28,168 bases of DNA from Treponema sp. GTDB taxonomy: Bacteria; Spirochaetota; Spirochaetia; Treponematales; Breznakiellaceae. Position 1 is the first letter of the stretch. Each line of letters starts with the position of its first letter. Location of the stretch: contig JAITNU010000152.1 of the NCBI GenBank assembly GCA_031290325.1, positions 1 through 28,168 of the forward strand, read 5' to 3'. The notes below the pieces were generated by a model. It ran no database searches, had not been told where the DNA came from, and saw only the letters and a program-made list of their open reading frames with translations. Made by a program: the position numbers and the translations under genes. Positions 7,242-14,643 of the stretch are shown here, in pieces.

Positions 7242-9159
7242 CGGCCCTTTTCTTCGCAATCACTTGCAGAATAAACACCAGGGCAATGAGGCTGAACCCA
7301 ATAATATCCGTGAGCAAGCCCGGATAAATGAGGCAAAGCCCGCCCCCAATAGCTATGAGTCGTTGGATGACCGGTATCTTCCTGAACATATACCCCGCAA
7401 AGCCCGCGGCAAGACCGAACATCCCGATACAGGAACTCACCACGATCTGAACCACCTCAAGGGGAGTGGTGTCGATGAAGAGCATGGCCGGATTAAAGAC
7501 GAAGATGTAGGGGATGATGAAGGCGGTGATGGCAAGCCGGGTAGCGATCACCCCGGTCTTGATGGGGTTTGACTTGGCAATAGCCGAGCCTGCGTAGGCC
7601 GCCAGGGCCACCGGCGGGGTAATGTCCGCCACTATCCCGAAATAGAACACGAACATGTGGGCCGCCAGCACGGGAATCCCCATGCGGATCACGATGGGGG
7701 CGGTGATGGTCGCCATGATCACGTAGTTCGCGGTGGTGGGAACCCCCATGCCCAGGATGAGGCAGGCAATCATCGTGAAGATCAGGGCCAGCAAGAGGCT
7801 GTTGCTCGCCACCCCCAGGAGCAGGGAGATGAGGATCTGCCCCAGGCCGGTGAGGGATACTATCCCCACCACCACCCCTGCGAGGGCGCAGGCCATGGCC
7901 ACGCCGATGGTATTCCGGGCCCCGGCGGTCAGGGCGTCAATAAAGGTAACCGGGGTAAACCGGGTTTCCTTACGGAAGAGACTCACGATGAGCACCGTGA
8001 GAATGGCATAACAGGCGGAGTATGCCGGGGTAAACCCAAAACTCATGAAGCCCACCAGGACCAGCACGGGCAGGAAGAGGTAGCCCTTGGCGAGGAGGAG
8101 CTTCCCAAAATGGGGGATCGATTCCTTGGGCAGCCCCTTGAGGCCCAGACGCTTTGCCTCAAAGTGGATCATCAGGAAGATGCCGGTAAAATAGAGGACC
8201 GCCGGCAATATGGCGGCCACCGCGATCACCGCGTAGGGGATGCTGGTCAGCTCCGACATCAGGAAAGCCGCGGCCCCCATGATGGGCGGCATGATCTGCC
8301 CGCCGGTGGAAGCGGCGGCTTCTACCGCGGCGGCGAATTCCGGCTTGTATCCGGTCTTCTTCATCACCGGGATGGTAACGCTCCCGGATCCCACGGTATT
8401 AGCCACGGAACTCCCGGAATACATGCCCATCAGGGCGCTGGAAATGACCGCCACCTTCGCCGGCCCCCCGGAGGCAAAGCCCGCCACCGAATTGGCCAGG
8501 TCTATGAAGAAGGAGGCGATCCCCGACTTCTCCAGAAAGGCAGCCAGGAATATGAAGAGCACGATGAAGGTGGAGCATACCCCAATGGGGGTTCCGATGA
8601 TGCCGTCGGTGGTATAGAAGAGCTGATGCACTATCCGCTTGAGGGAGAACCCGGCGGAAAAGGCGTAGGTTACGAAAATGGTTCCCACCACCAATATGGG
8701 AATCCCCACCACCCGGCGGCACAGCTCAACCAGGATGAGTATCCCCACCACCCCTATGATGATATCCTGGGGAAGGATATTGGTTGCCCGGTTTACGATG
8801 ACCTGGAAATTCAGGGCATAATAGAAAAAACAAGCGCTCCCTATGATCCCCAACACGAAATCATACCAGGCCACATGGTTTTCCCGTTTCGTCATGCTCC
8901 GCTTGAGGGGATACACCACATACCCGATGAAGATGAGTATCCCCAAAAAGGCGCTCCGGCGGACCTGTTCCGGGAGGGAGGCAATGATGGTCACCCAAAA
9001 CACATAGGCGGTAAAAAGCAGGAGCAATCCCTTCACGAGGTAATCAGGGATTCCCGAAAACCGCCGTACATTCGATTCCCGGTCAAATTGGGCAATCAGC
9101 TCCTCGGTTTCCTGGGCGCTTAACGCCTCAACTGGCGTATCATCAGTCGTGTTCGACAT
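7228..9159 (-). CDS. TRAP transporter fused permease (4TM/12TM, TAXI type)
   Basis: A 643-residue integral membrane protein. It fuses the small DctQ-like part (about the first 170 residues, after a soluble N-terminus) to the large DctM-like part with about twelve further membrane segments. Sequence such as GMYSGSSVANTVGSGSVTIPVMKKTGY and ASTGGQIMPPIMGAAAFLM is characteristic of the TRAP large subunit in the fused TAXI class. These systems use ion gradients to import organic acids captured by a binding protein. AGGAGATACGT before the ATG at 9159 is a good ribosome site. It lies 92 bases downstream of the TAXI binding-protein gene on the same strand. The substrate cannot be read from the sequence. 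It is convergent with apbE. Confidence 0.93.
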   Translation of the reverse strand: MSNTTDDTPVEALSAQETEELIAQFDRESNVRRFSGIPDYLVKGLLLLFTAYVFWVTIIASLPEQVRRSAFLGILIFIGYVVYPLKRSMTKRENHVAWYDFVLGIIGSACFFYYALNFQVIVNRATNILPQDIIIGVVGILILVELCRRVVGIPILVVGTIFVTYAFSAGFSLKRIVHQLFYTTDGIIGTPIGVCSTFIVLFIFLAAFLEKSGIASFFIDLANSVAGFASGGPAKVAVISSALMGMYSGSSVANTVGSGSVTIPVMKKTGYKPEFAAAVEAAASTGGQIMPPIMGAAAFLMSELTSIPYAVIAVAAILPAVLYFTGIFLMIHFEAKRLGLKGLPKESIPHFGKLLLAKGYLFLPVLVLVGFMSFGFTPAYSACYAILTVLIVSLFRKETRFTPVTFIDALTAGARNTIGVAMACALAGVVVGIVSLTGLGQILISLLLGVASNSLLLALIFTMIACLILGMGVPTTANYVIMATITAPIVIRMGIPVLAAHMFVFYFGIVADITPPVALAAYAGSAIAKSNPIKTGVIATRLAITAFIIPYIFVFNPAMLFIDTTPLEVVQIVVSSCIGMFGLAAGFAGYMFRKIPVIQRLIAIGGGLCLIYPGLLTDIIGFSLIALVFILQVIAKKRAVQGG

Positions 9160-9251
9160 ACGTATCTCCTAATCTGTATCTTTGGGGTACGGCTCCATAG
9201 AACCGCCCCCGAAACCGCAAGAAGGGCTGGTAACATCATAAACTTAGGAAT

Positions 9252-10202
9252 TTACTTTATAGCGCCGATTTCCCGCCAGTATTTTGCCGCTCCCGGATGG
9301 AAGGGCACAGAAATACCCCCCACCGCATATTCAGGGGAAAGTTCTGCGCCCTTGGCATGGGCCGACGCAATCTCAGCCTTGTTTTCCATGAGCGCCTTCG
9401 TGAGCCGGTACACCGTATCTTCCGAGACCTTGGTGCTCACGATAAAGGTGGCCTTGACCGCCAGGGTGTTCACCGCCTGAGTGACCCCCCGGTAGCTTCC
9501 CGCGGGGATAGGGAACTGGGTATAGAAGGGATACTTCTGGATAATCTGGGCCGCGTGTTCATCATCAATCTCCAGAACCACGATCTCCTTCCCAATGGCC
9601 AGGTCCACCACCGCGGTGGTCGGCGCTCCGGCGACGCAGAAGAAGGCGTCGATCTTGTTATCCCGCAGGGCATCTGCGGAAGCCCCGAAGCTGAGGTTCT
9701 GCTTGCCGATGTCGTTATAGGTGATCCCATAGGCTTCCAGGATCTGCCGGGCATTGAATTCCACCCCGCTCCCCGCGTCCCCCACGGAAACGTTCTTCCC
9801 CTTCAGGTCCGCGATAGAGGTGATCCCCGCAGCGGGATTAGCCACAACCTGACACACCTCTGCGTACAGGGCCGCCATGGAAGAGAAGCTGGTAACCTGT
9901 TCACCGCTGAACAGGTCCACCCCCCGGTAGGCATAATCCATGACATCGTTCTGCACGATGGCAAGCTCCACGTCTCCCCCGCCCACAAGCTGGATATTTG
10001 CCTTGGACGCCCCGGTAGACTGGACGATGATGGGGACATTCGTCTTATTGGTCAATATCTGCCCCACTGCAGATCCAAAGGCATAGTAGGTTCCGGTATT
10101 TCCCCCGGTAGCCATCCTGATCTGCTCCTTCTTGGAGCAGCCGCTTAAACCTATTGATACTCCTATCAATACCGACACACAAGCAATGATTCTCAGTTTC
10201 AT
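9252..10202 (-). CDS. TAXI-family TRAP transporter solute-binding lipoprotein
   Basis: A 316-residue exported binding protein. The ATG at 10202 follows an AAGGAAAAGGA ribosome site; a frame reaching 10298 has none and would spoil the signal peptide. The signal ends in lipobox LSGC (residues 19-22), so it is probably anchored as a lipoprotein. The mature start, IRMATGGNTGTYYAFGSAVGQIL, is the hallmark of the TAXI (TRAP-associated extracytoplasmic immunogenic) family, followed by QSTGASKANIQLVGGGDVELAIVQND. It delivers an unknown, probably carboxylate, ligand to the fused permease encoded downstream. A promoter (TTGCAA-17-TACAAT) lies 33-61 bases upstream of the start. It is divergent from the chemoreceptor unit. 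Confidence 0.93.
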   Translation of the reverse strand: MKLRIIACVSVLIGVSIGLSGCSKKEQIRMATGGNTGTYYAFGSAVGQILTNKTNVPIIVQSTGASKANIQLVGGGDVELAIVQNDVMDYAYRGVDLFSGEQVTSFSSMAALYAEVCQVVANPAAGITSIADLKGKNVSVGDAGSGVEFNARQILEAYGITYNDIGKQNLSFGASADALRDNKIDAFFCVAGAPTTAVVDLAIGKEIVVLEIDDEHAAQIIQKYPFYTQFPIPAGSYRGVTQAVNTLAVKATFIVSTKVSEDTVYRLTKALMENKAEIASAHAKGAELSPEYAVGGISVPFHPGAAKYWREIGAIK

Positions 10203-10234
10203 TTTTTTCCTTTTCCTTAACGATAGTAAGATTG

Positions 10235-10263
10235 ATTGTACTATAGATTTCGGATTCTTGCAA
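10235..10263 (-). promoter_or_regulatory. Sigma-70 promoter of the TAXI TRAP operon
   Basis: Read on the minus strand: TTGCAA (10258-10263), a 17-base spacer and TACAAT (10235-10240), placing the transcript start about 25 bases before the ATG at 10202. Confidence 0.65.
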
Positions 10264-10568
10264 ATAAAAAGTATCCTTGGGAAGAAGATTTCTGACAACC
10301 GGTATGAAGCACCTGTTTGGGAGCGGTACGTTCATGCGAGTATGCAGTATATTACAAATCCGATAGGGTTTATCTAGATTCAATTCGGAAAATTAAAAAA
10401 CAACTATCCCCGAACATAGTTTCACTCCTTTTTAGGGTATTTCTCAGTATTTTTACAAAAAAGTTGTCTTTAAAATCTACAAAAAATCAGATTTTTTTTA
10501 TATACATTTATGTATTTTATAAGTTATAGAAATATATATGCCGAATTGAGGAAATTGAAAATATTATC

Positions 10569-10597
10569 TTGACAAATTTTATTCAATCTATTATACT
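10569..10597 (+). promoter_or_regulatory. Consensus-like sigma-70 promoter of the chemoreceptor unit
   Basis: TTGACA at 10569-10574, a 17-base spacer and TATACT at 10592-10597. The predicted transcript begins near 10604, ten bases before AAAGGAG, so the first translated frame would be the small ORF at 10626. Confidence 0.75.
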
Positions 10598-10625
10598 GTT
10601 ATAAGTTTCTCAAAAGGAGTGCGTT

Positions 10626-10832
10626 TTGAAAGCATCGCAAAGTTTTTATATCCCCCTGTTATCGAAACTTTTCGATTTAGACCAGATGCTTTCTGTATAT
10701 AACTTTCTCTGTTTAAACCAAAGAGGTAGTAGGGAGATAGCGAGGTTTAACGTGGAAGTAAGGAAGATAGCCCATAATCATAGAAGAGATTTTTTAATTA
10801 AATTTTCACTTTTAAAAGGGAATTATCTATGA
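10626..10832 (+). CDS. Small ORF translationally coupled to the chemoreceptor (unknown)
   Basis: A 68-residue frame starting at TTG 10626, six bases after AGGAG (10615-10619) and about 22 bases after the predicted transcript start of a near-perfect promoter. Its TGA stop overlaps the chemoreceptor ATG in an ATGA junction, a layout typical of translational coupling. The product begins MKASQSFYIPLLSKLF, is basic in its second half (SREIARFNVEVRKIAHNHRR) and has no motif I recognise, no signal peptide and no clear membrane segment. It may be a genuine small protein or a translated leader controlling receptor synthesis. The good placement argues for translation; the AT-rich codons and lack of recognisable homology argue for caution. 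Confidence 0.45.
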   Translation: MKASQSFYIPLLSKLFDLDQMLSVYNFLCLNQRGSREIARFNVEVRKIAHNHRRDFLIKFSLLKGNYL

Positions 10833-13018
10833 AGTTGAAAATCAGGTTAAGTATTATCGTCACGGTCTTATTGATCGTGGTAGTTGTGACGGTATCAGCT
10901 ATTCTTATCGTGCAGGCAACCACTATGCAGTTAAAAACGGTGGCGACCAGCCAAGAGCGGCTCGCCGAAAGTATAGCCATGGATCTCCAGCGGCGTTACG
11001 AGGTCTATTTGCAGACTGCCCGCAGTTTAACTACCATGATGTCGACTTATGAGCATCATGTCCGGGAGAACCGGCGGACCCGCTTCCTGCAAAATATGGA
11101 GGCTTTTCTGGAGGCAAATCCCCACTTTATTGCTATTTACGCGATATGGAAACCAAATGTCCTTGATGATATGGACGCCGAATTTGCCGGACAACCGGGG
11201 AGCAGCCTAACTGGGCAATTCATTCCCCAGTATACGCGGGAATCTGGAAAGGTAGAACTCCGCTCTTATGACAAATATCAGGAAGAAAGTGCAAATATGA
11301 TAGCCCAGGAGTTGATAGGGACTCCGGAGGTTCGGACTATTAATGGCCAGGCCGGTTATTCCTTCCGTTTCAGGGTGCCTATCTTCAACGACCAGAAAAA
11401 CCTGGTCGGCATTGTGGGGGTAACGGCAAACGCCGCCCCAACCCAGACCGTAGTTCAGAATATCATAGACCAACACGCCGATATCGATGCGCTTGCCATC
11501 TATACCCATATCGGTTTCATAATAGGACACTTCGACCCGAAGCGGATCGGAAAGAATGTTGCTGAGGCAGAGACAGGTCTTTATGGCAAATTGCTTCCCC
11601 AAGTGCTTTCCGCGCTCCAGTTGGGACAGCACGTAAACATAATTTCCTATTCGCCGGGGCTCAAAACGAATTTGCGGATGGCTCTGGTTCCTTTAATAGG
11701 AGGGGGACTCACCAATACTCCCTGGCTGGTGATGGTAGGTACCGCCGAATCGGCCATCCTGAAGGATGTTAACGCCATGGTCCTGTTCGCCATTATCGTC
11801 GTGGTGATCTCCATCATTATTGCAGCGGTGATTACCTTCATCGTCGTCAGCCGTATTACCAAACCTATCGTGGATATGTCCTTGACCCTCAAAGATATTG
11901 CCGAAGGCGAGGGAGACCTCACCAAGACCATCACGGTATCAAGCAACGATGAGATTGGGGACCTGGCCAAGTACTTTAACCAGACCCTGGAGAAGATCAA
12001 GGATCTTGTCATAACCATCAAGAACCAGTCCGCTGCATTATTCAACATCGGTACTGAGCTGGCTTCCAATATGACCGAAACTGCGGCAGCCATCAACGAG
12101 ATCACCGCTACCATCCAGAGCATCAAAGGCAGGGTTATCAATCAGTCCGCCAGTGTTATCGAGACCAATACCACCATGGAGCAGATCACGGTTAATATCG
12201 ACAAACTCAATGACCACATCGAACACCAAAGCGCCAACGTGTCCCAGTCCTCCTCCGCTATTGAGGAGATGCTTGCCAGTATCCAGTCCGTCGCCAAGAC
12301 CATGGTCAAAAACGCCGAAAACGTGAAGGAACTGGCGGATGCCTCTGGAGTGGGCCGCACCGGTCTTCAGGAAGTAGCGGCGGACATTCAGGAAATCGCC
12401 AAGGAATCCGAGGGGCTTCTGGAGATCAACGCCGTGATGCAGAATATCGCCAGCCAGACCAACCTGCTTTCGATGAACGCCGCGATTGAGGCCGCCCATG
12501 CCGGAGATGTGGGCAAGGGTTTTGCAGTGGTGGCCGACGAAATCCGCAAACTCGCGGAAAATTCCGGGGAACAGTCCAAGACCATCAGCACGGTACTCAA
12601 AAAGATAAAAGATTCGATAGACAAGATCACGAAGTCCACCGACGCGGTACTCAACAAGTTCGAGGCTATAGACGGCGGGGTCAAGACCGTCTCAGAAAAG
12701 CAGAGGTATGTCAACAGCAGCCTTGAAGAACTGAACATCGGCAGTAAGCAGATTCTGGACACCCTTGGCCAGTTGAACGGCATCACCGTTAAGGTCAAGA
12801 GTGGTTCCGCAGAGATGCTCGCAGGGAGTAAAGAAGTTATCCAGGAGAGCAAGAACCTGGAGATGGTTACTCAGGAGATATCCAACGGGATAAGCGAGAT
12901 GGCCACTGGCGCGGAGCAGATCAACATCGCGGTCAACCGCGTGAACACCATCAGCGGGGACAACAGGGACAATATCGACATTCTGGTTAAGGAGATTGCC
13001 AGGTTCAAGGTTGAATAA
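10829..13018 (+). CDS. Methyl-accepting chemotaxis protein with dCache sensor
   Basis: A 729-residue transmembrane chemoreceptor. A first membrane segment lies at about residues 6-31 and a periplasmic dCache-like double sensor at about 40-305 (with YSFRFRVPIFNDQKNLVGIVG near 177-197). A second membrane segment follows at about 316-341, then a HAMP linker (about 339-395) and the long cytoplasmic signalling coiled coil. The conserved hairpin tip, ASQTNLLSMNAAIEAAHAGD and following residues (about 541-577), contacts CheA and CheW. The C-terminus ends RFKVE without a CheR-tethering pentapeptide. dCache domains commonly bind amino acids or other small ligands directly; the ligand here is unknown. 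AAAAGGG lies before the ATG, and the upstream small ORF overlaps it by four bases. Confidence 0.95.
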   Translation: MKLKIRLSIIVTVLLIVVVVTVSAILIVQATTMQLKTVATSQERLAESIAMDLQRRYEVYLQTARSLTTMMSTYEHHVRENRRTRFLQNMEAFLEANPHFIAIYAIWKPNVLDDMDAEFAGQPGSSLTGQFIPQYTRESGKVELRSYDKYQEESANMIAQELIGTPEVRTINGQAGYSFRFRVPIFNDQKNLVGIVGVTANAAPTQTVVQNIIDQHADIDALAIYTHIGFIIGHFDPKRIGKNVAEAETGLYGKLLPQVLSALQLGQHVNIISYSPGLKTNLRMALVPLIGGGLTNTPWLVMVGTAESAILKDVNAMVLFAIIVVVISIIIAAVITFIVVSRITKPIVDMSLTLKDIAEGEGDLTKTITVSSNDEIGDLAKYFNQTLEKIKDLVITIKNQSAALFNIGTELASNMTETAAAINEITATIQSIKGRVINQSASVIETNTTMEQITVNIDKLNDHIEHQSANVSQSSSAIEEMLASIQSVAKTMVKNAENVKELADASGVGRTGLQEVAADIQEIAKESEGLLEINAVMQNIASQTNLLSMNAAIEAAHAGDVGKGFAVVADEIRKLAENSGEQSKTISTVLKKIKDSIDKITKSTDAVLNKFEAIDGGVKTVSEKQRYVNSSLEELNIGSKQILDTLGQLNGITVKVKSGSAEMLAGSKEVIQESKNLEMVTQEISNGISEMATGAEQINIAVNRVNTISGDNRDNIDILVKEIARFKVE

Positions 13019-13101
13019 AGAAGCCTCAACGTGCGGGGTATTAAACCCCACTGTGAAAAAAGGCGCTGGGTCGCGCTCCATGCGAGTGCGTGGATTGAAA
13101 C
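13008..13101 (+). repeat. Copy A of a ~95-nt element ending in a CRISPR-like repeat
   Basis: The segment shares its whole layout with 25979-26077 on the minus strand: AGGTT-AATAAAGAA-CC at the left end, then GCGGGGTATTAAACCCCA (13033-13050; GGGGT/ACCCC hairpin), a GTGA/AAA linker, and a 32-nt CRISPR-like repeat at the right end. By eye, 59 of the last 69 bases match copy B without gaps. The left end overlaps the final codons and stop of the chemoreceptor gene. Copy A lacks the extra GC-rich hairpin present in copy B. A ribosome site and ATG follow within 22 bases. Confidence 0.7.
13070..13101 (+). CRISPR. Solitary type I-C-like CRISPR repeat, no spacers
   Basis: Thirty-two bases from GTCGCGCTCCATGC to GCGTGGATTGAAAC fit the subtype I-C repeat pattern (GTCGC at the start, GCGTGGATTGAAAC at the end). 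GCGCTC and GAGTGC form the internal stem. Only one copy is present: there is no second repeat and no cas gene within the window, so this is not an array. Confidence 0.6.
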
Positions 13102-13122
13102 AAGAAAAATTGGAGGAAACGT

Positions 13123-13229
13123 ATGAAGGTTGAGTTTGAGTGTACTGGTTCTGGGCAGCAGTATGGTCTTTGCAGGGGCTAGTGTCCAGTCAAGCACTAA
13201 ACTGTGGACCATTGCATGGAGCGAATTTT
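13123..13229 (+). pseudogene. Broken start of a secreted protein gene
   Basis: TTGGAGG (13110-13116) stands seven bases before ATG AAG, a good initiation site, but that frame stops after 17 codons. One frame over, from about 13130, the reading gives LSLSVLVLGSSMVFAGASV followed by STKLWTIAWSEF, which looks like a signal peptide with cleavage site and the first residues of an exported protein. A small frameshift just after codon 2 would join the two. Coding resemblance ends at the 74-bp inverted-repeat element at 13230. I infer the 5' remnant of a secreted, possibly solute-binding, protein gene; family not identifiable. Confidence 0.45.
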
Positions 13230-13303
13230 TAACCGCAGAGATCGCGGAGTTTTTGTTTCAAATCTTTGGTTTTCTCTGCGTTCCTCCGTGTCCTCTGCGG
13301 TTA
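13230..13303. repeat. 74-bp foldback element of the CCGCAGAG type
   Basis: TAACCGCAGAG at 13230-13240 is matched exactly by CTCTGCGGTTA at 13293-13303, and the match extends imperfectly inward (17 of the outer 20 bases). The interior carries further CGGAG/CTCCG and CTCTGCG units. Sequences of this kind occur as dispersed intergenic repeats in several bacterial phyla. It terminates the broken gene upstream of perR. Confidence 0.6.
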
Positions 13304-13442
13304 CATTCTTTTTCTGTTACTCGTCCCATCATTCCCATTTTCATCACTGACTGGATACTAGAAAACAATATAGCACATCCTTTCAATAATGGCAAGCGTT
13401 TTCAGAGCATTTAAATTTTTAAAAAAAAAATTCACTGACCCC

Positions 13443-13471
13443 TTGCCGATTTTAGTTATATTCAGTATATT
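13443..13471 (+). promoter_or_regulatory. perR promoter
   Basis: TTGCCG at 13443-13448, a 17-base spacer and TATATT at 13466-13471. The predicted transcript start, near 13478, falls at the edge of the Per/Fur-type operator. Confidence 0.55.
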
Positions 13472-13477
13472 AATATC

Positions 13478-13496
13478 AATAATGATTATCATTATT
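13478..13496. promoter_or_regulatory. Per/Fur-type operator (perfect 19-bp palindrome)
   Basis: AATAATGATTATCATTATT is a perfect palindrome around T 13487 and has the size and composition of Fur-superfamily boxes. It lies over the likely transcription start of perR, 30 bases before the GTG start, so autorepression by PerR is the natural inference. Confidence 0.75.
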
Positions 13497-13525
13497 AATT
13501 TTGGGCTTCCGGGTAGGTGTTTATA

Positions 13526-13966
13526 GTGATAAACAAGATTGGAAAGAAATACAGTAAGAAGCGGGACACGATTCTACAGGTTATCCAATCCACCACATCC
13601 CATCCAAGCGCTCAATGGGTGTACGAAAAAATCAAGCTCTGGATTCCCAGTATATCCCTTGCGACGATATACCGTAATATCAACCTGTTCCGCCAGCATG
13701 GTTCTGTGGTATCTGTGGGGGTGGTTGATGGGGCGGAACGCTTCGATGGTATTGTAACCCCCCATCCCCATTTTGTATGCAGCCGTTGCGGTATGGTTAT
13801 TGATATTCCCTGCCCGGATATGGAAATCCTCAAGGCTATCCTGGGGGATCACGGGGAAAACCTGCAGTCCTTTATCGTTGATTACCGTAAAACCGTTTTT
13901 TACGGGTTTTGCACGGATTGTCGGGATAAAGCCCTTTTGTTAGAAAACTACGGCTTGAGCCGTTAG
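13526..13966 (+). CDS. perR: PerR-type peroxide-sensing repressor (Fur family)
   Basis: A 146-residue Fur-superfamily repressor. GTG 13526 is preferred because AGG lies eight bases upstream; an in-frame GTG at 13517 adds three residues. A winged-helix DNA-binding domain is followed by the metal-binding dimer domain. Structural zinc ligands are two CxxC pairs (Cys85/88, Cys129/132). The regulatory-metal ligands line up without gaps with Bacillus subtilis PerR: His26, Asp74, His80, His82 and Asp93 correspond to His37, Asp85, His91, His93 and Asp104. Asp at the last position favours PerR over Fur. PerR senses peroxide by metal-catalysed oxidation of these histidines and releases its operons. A 19-bp palindromic box precedes it, and reverse rubrerythrin, a known PerR target in clostridia, follows 27 bases downstream. 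Confidence 0.88.
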   Translation: MINKIGKKYSKKRDTILQVIQSTTSHPSAQWVYEKIKLWIPSISLATIYRNINLFRQHGSVVSVGVVDGAERFDGIVTPHPHFVCSRCGMVIDIPCPDMEILKAILGDHGENLQSFIVDYRKTVFYGFCTDCRDKALLLENYGLSR

Positions 13967-13993
13967 TATATATTTTTTATGGAGAGTAAAAAA

Positions 13994-14533
13994 ATGAAAA
14001 AATTTGTATGTACCGTCTGTGGCTATGTCCACGAAGGCGACCGGCCTCCAGAGGTCTGTCCCACCTGTAAGGCTCCGGCTTCCAAGTTCAAGGAACATAA
14101 TGAGAACGCGGGTTATGCTGCCGAGCATGTGCTCGGCGTGGCAAAAGGTGTTGAGGAAGATATCCTCACAGACCTCAGGGCGAACTTCAATGGCGAATGT
14201 AGCGAGGTCGGTATGTATCTGGCCATGAGCCGGGTCGCGGACCGGGAGGGCTATCCTGAGATCGCCGAGGCCTATAAGCGCTATGCCTTCGAAGAGGCGG
14301 AACATGCCGCCAAATTTGCGGAACTCCTGGGTGAGTGTCTTACCACCAGCACCAAGCGCAACCTCGAACTCCGGGTGGAAGCCGAAACCGGCGCCAGCGC
14401 GGGCAAGACCGATCTGGCGAAACGGGCAAAGGAACGGGGTTACGATGCCATCCACGACACGGTCCACGAAATGGCCCGGGATGAGGCGCGTCATGGTTCC
14501 GGTTTCAAGGGACTGCTGAAGCGGTACTTCTAA
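13994..14533 (+). CDS. Reverse rubrerythrin (rubredoxin domain first)
   Basis: A 179-residue cytoplasmic peroxide/oxygen reductase. The domain order is reversed relative to classical rubrerythrin: an N-terminal rubredoxin-like iron site (Cys6, Cys9, Cys22, Cys25), then a four-helix diiron domain. Diiron ligands are visible in the first helix (Glu68 or Glu71), EAEH (Glu101-His104), Glu159, and EARH (Glu164-His167). The ATG at 13994 is supported by GGAG at 13981-13984; an in-frame ATG at 13979 would overlap that site. It follows perR closely, as expected of a PerR-controlled defence gene in an anaerobe, and ends before a strong terminator. Such enzymes reduce hydrogen peroxide, and oxygen in some clostridia, with electrons from NADH via rubredoxin-type carriers. 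Confidence 0.92.
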   Translation: MKKFVCTVCGYVHEGDRPPEVCPTCKAPASKFKEHNENAGYAAEHVLGVAKGVEEDILTDLRANFNGECSEVGMYLAMSRVADREGYPEIAEAYKRYAFEEAEHAAKFAELLGECLTTSTKRNLELRVEAETGASAGKTDLAKRAKERGYDAIHDTVHEMARDEARHGSGFKGLLKRYF

Positions 14534-14586
14534 ACTGGCAGGGTATCCCACGATACCCGCAACTTAGACAGTACGAATAAGAACCC

Positions 14587-14626
14587 CCCACGAACTACGC
14601 GAACAGTGTGGTTCGTGGGATTTTTT
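14587..14626. terminator. Intrinsic terminator after reverse rubrerythrin
   Basis: CCCACGAAC (14587-14595) pairs with GTTCGTGGG (14611-14619), followed by ATTTTTT. The strong nine-pair stem with T-run acts on the plus strand and stands 18 bases from the end of argS, so it separates the convergent units. Confidence 0.85.
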
Positions 14627-14643
14627 GTAGATCGTGTCTCCCT

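Larger units (their letters stand above)
10203..10625. other. AT-rich divergent intergenic region
   Basis: No gene is supported between the binding-protein start and the small ORF. The region holds the two outward-facing promoters listed separately. A weak AT-only hairpin at 10472-10495 is followed by a T-run, but I do not consider it a reliable terminator. Confidence 0.6.

Noticed and set aside
7657..9123. 488-codon open frame on the plus strand opposite the TRAP permease
   Set aside because: Its translation is dominated by His, Gly and charged residues and lies entirely antisense to a clear membrane protein; it is a codon-bias shadow.
9297..10148. 283-codon plus-strand frame opposite the TAXI binding protein
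   Set aside because: Antisense shadow; the minus-strand gene has lipobox, ribosome site and promoter.
10472..10500. AT-only hairpin followed by a T-run
   Set aside because: The seven-pair A/T stem is too weak and sits between divergent genes where no transcript needs to end.
13070..13230. Idea that a CRISPR array with spacers begins at 13070
   Set aside because: No second repeat occurs within 200 bases downstream; the following sequence is a ribosome site and a decayed gene.
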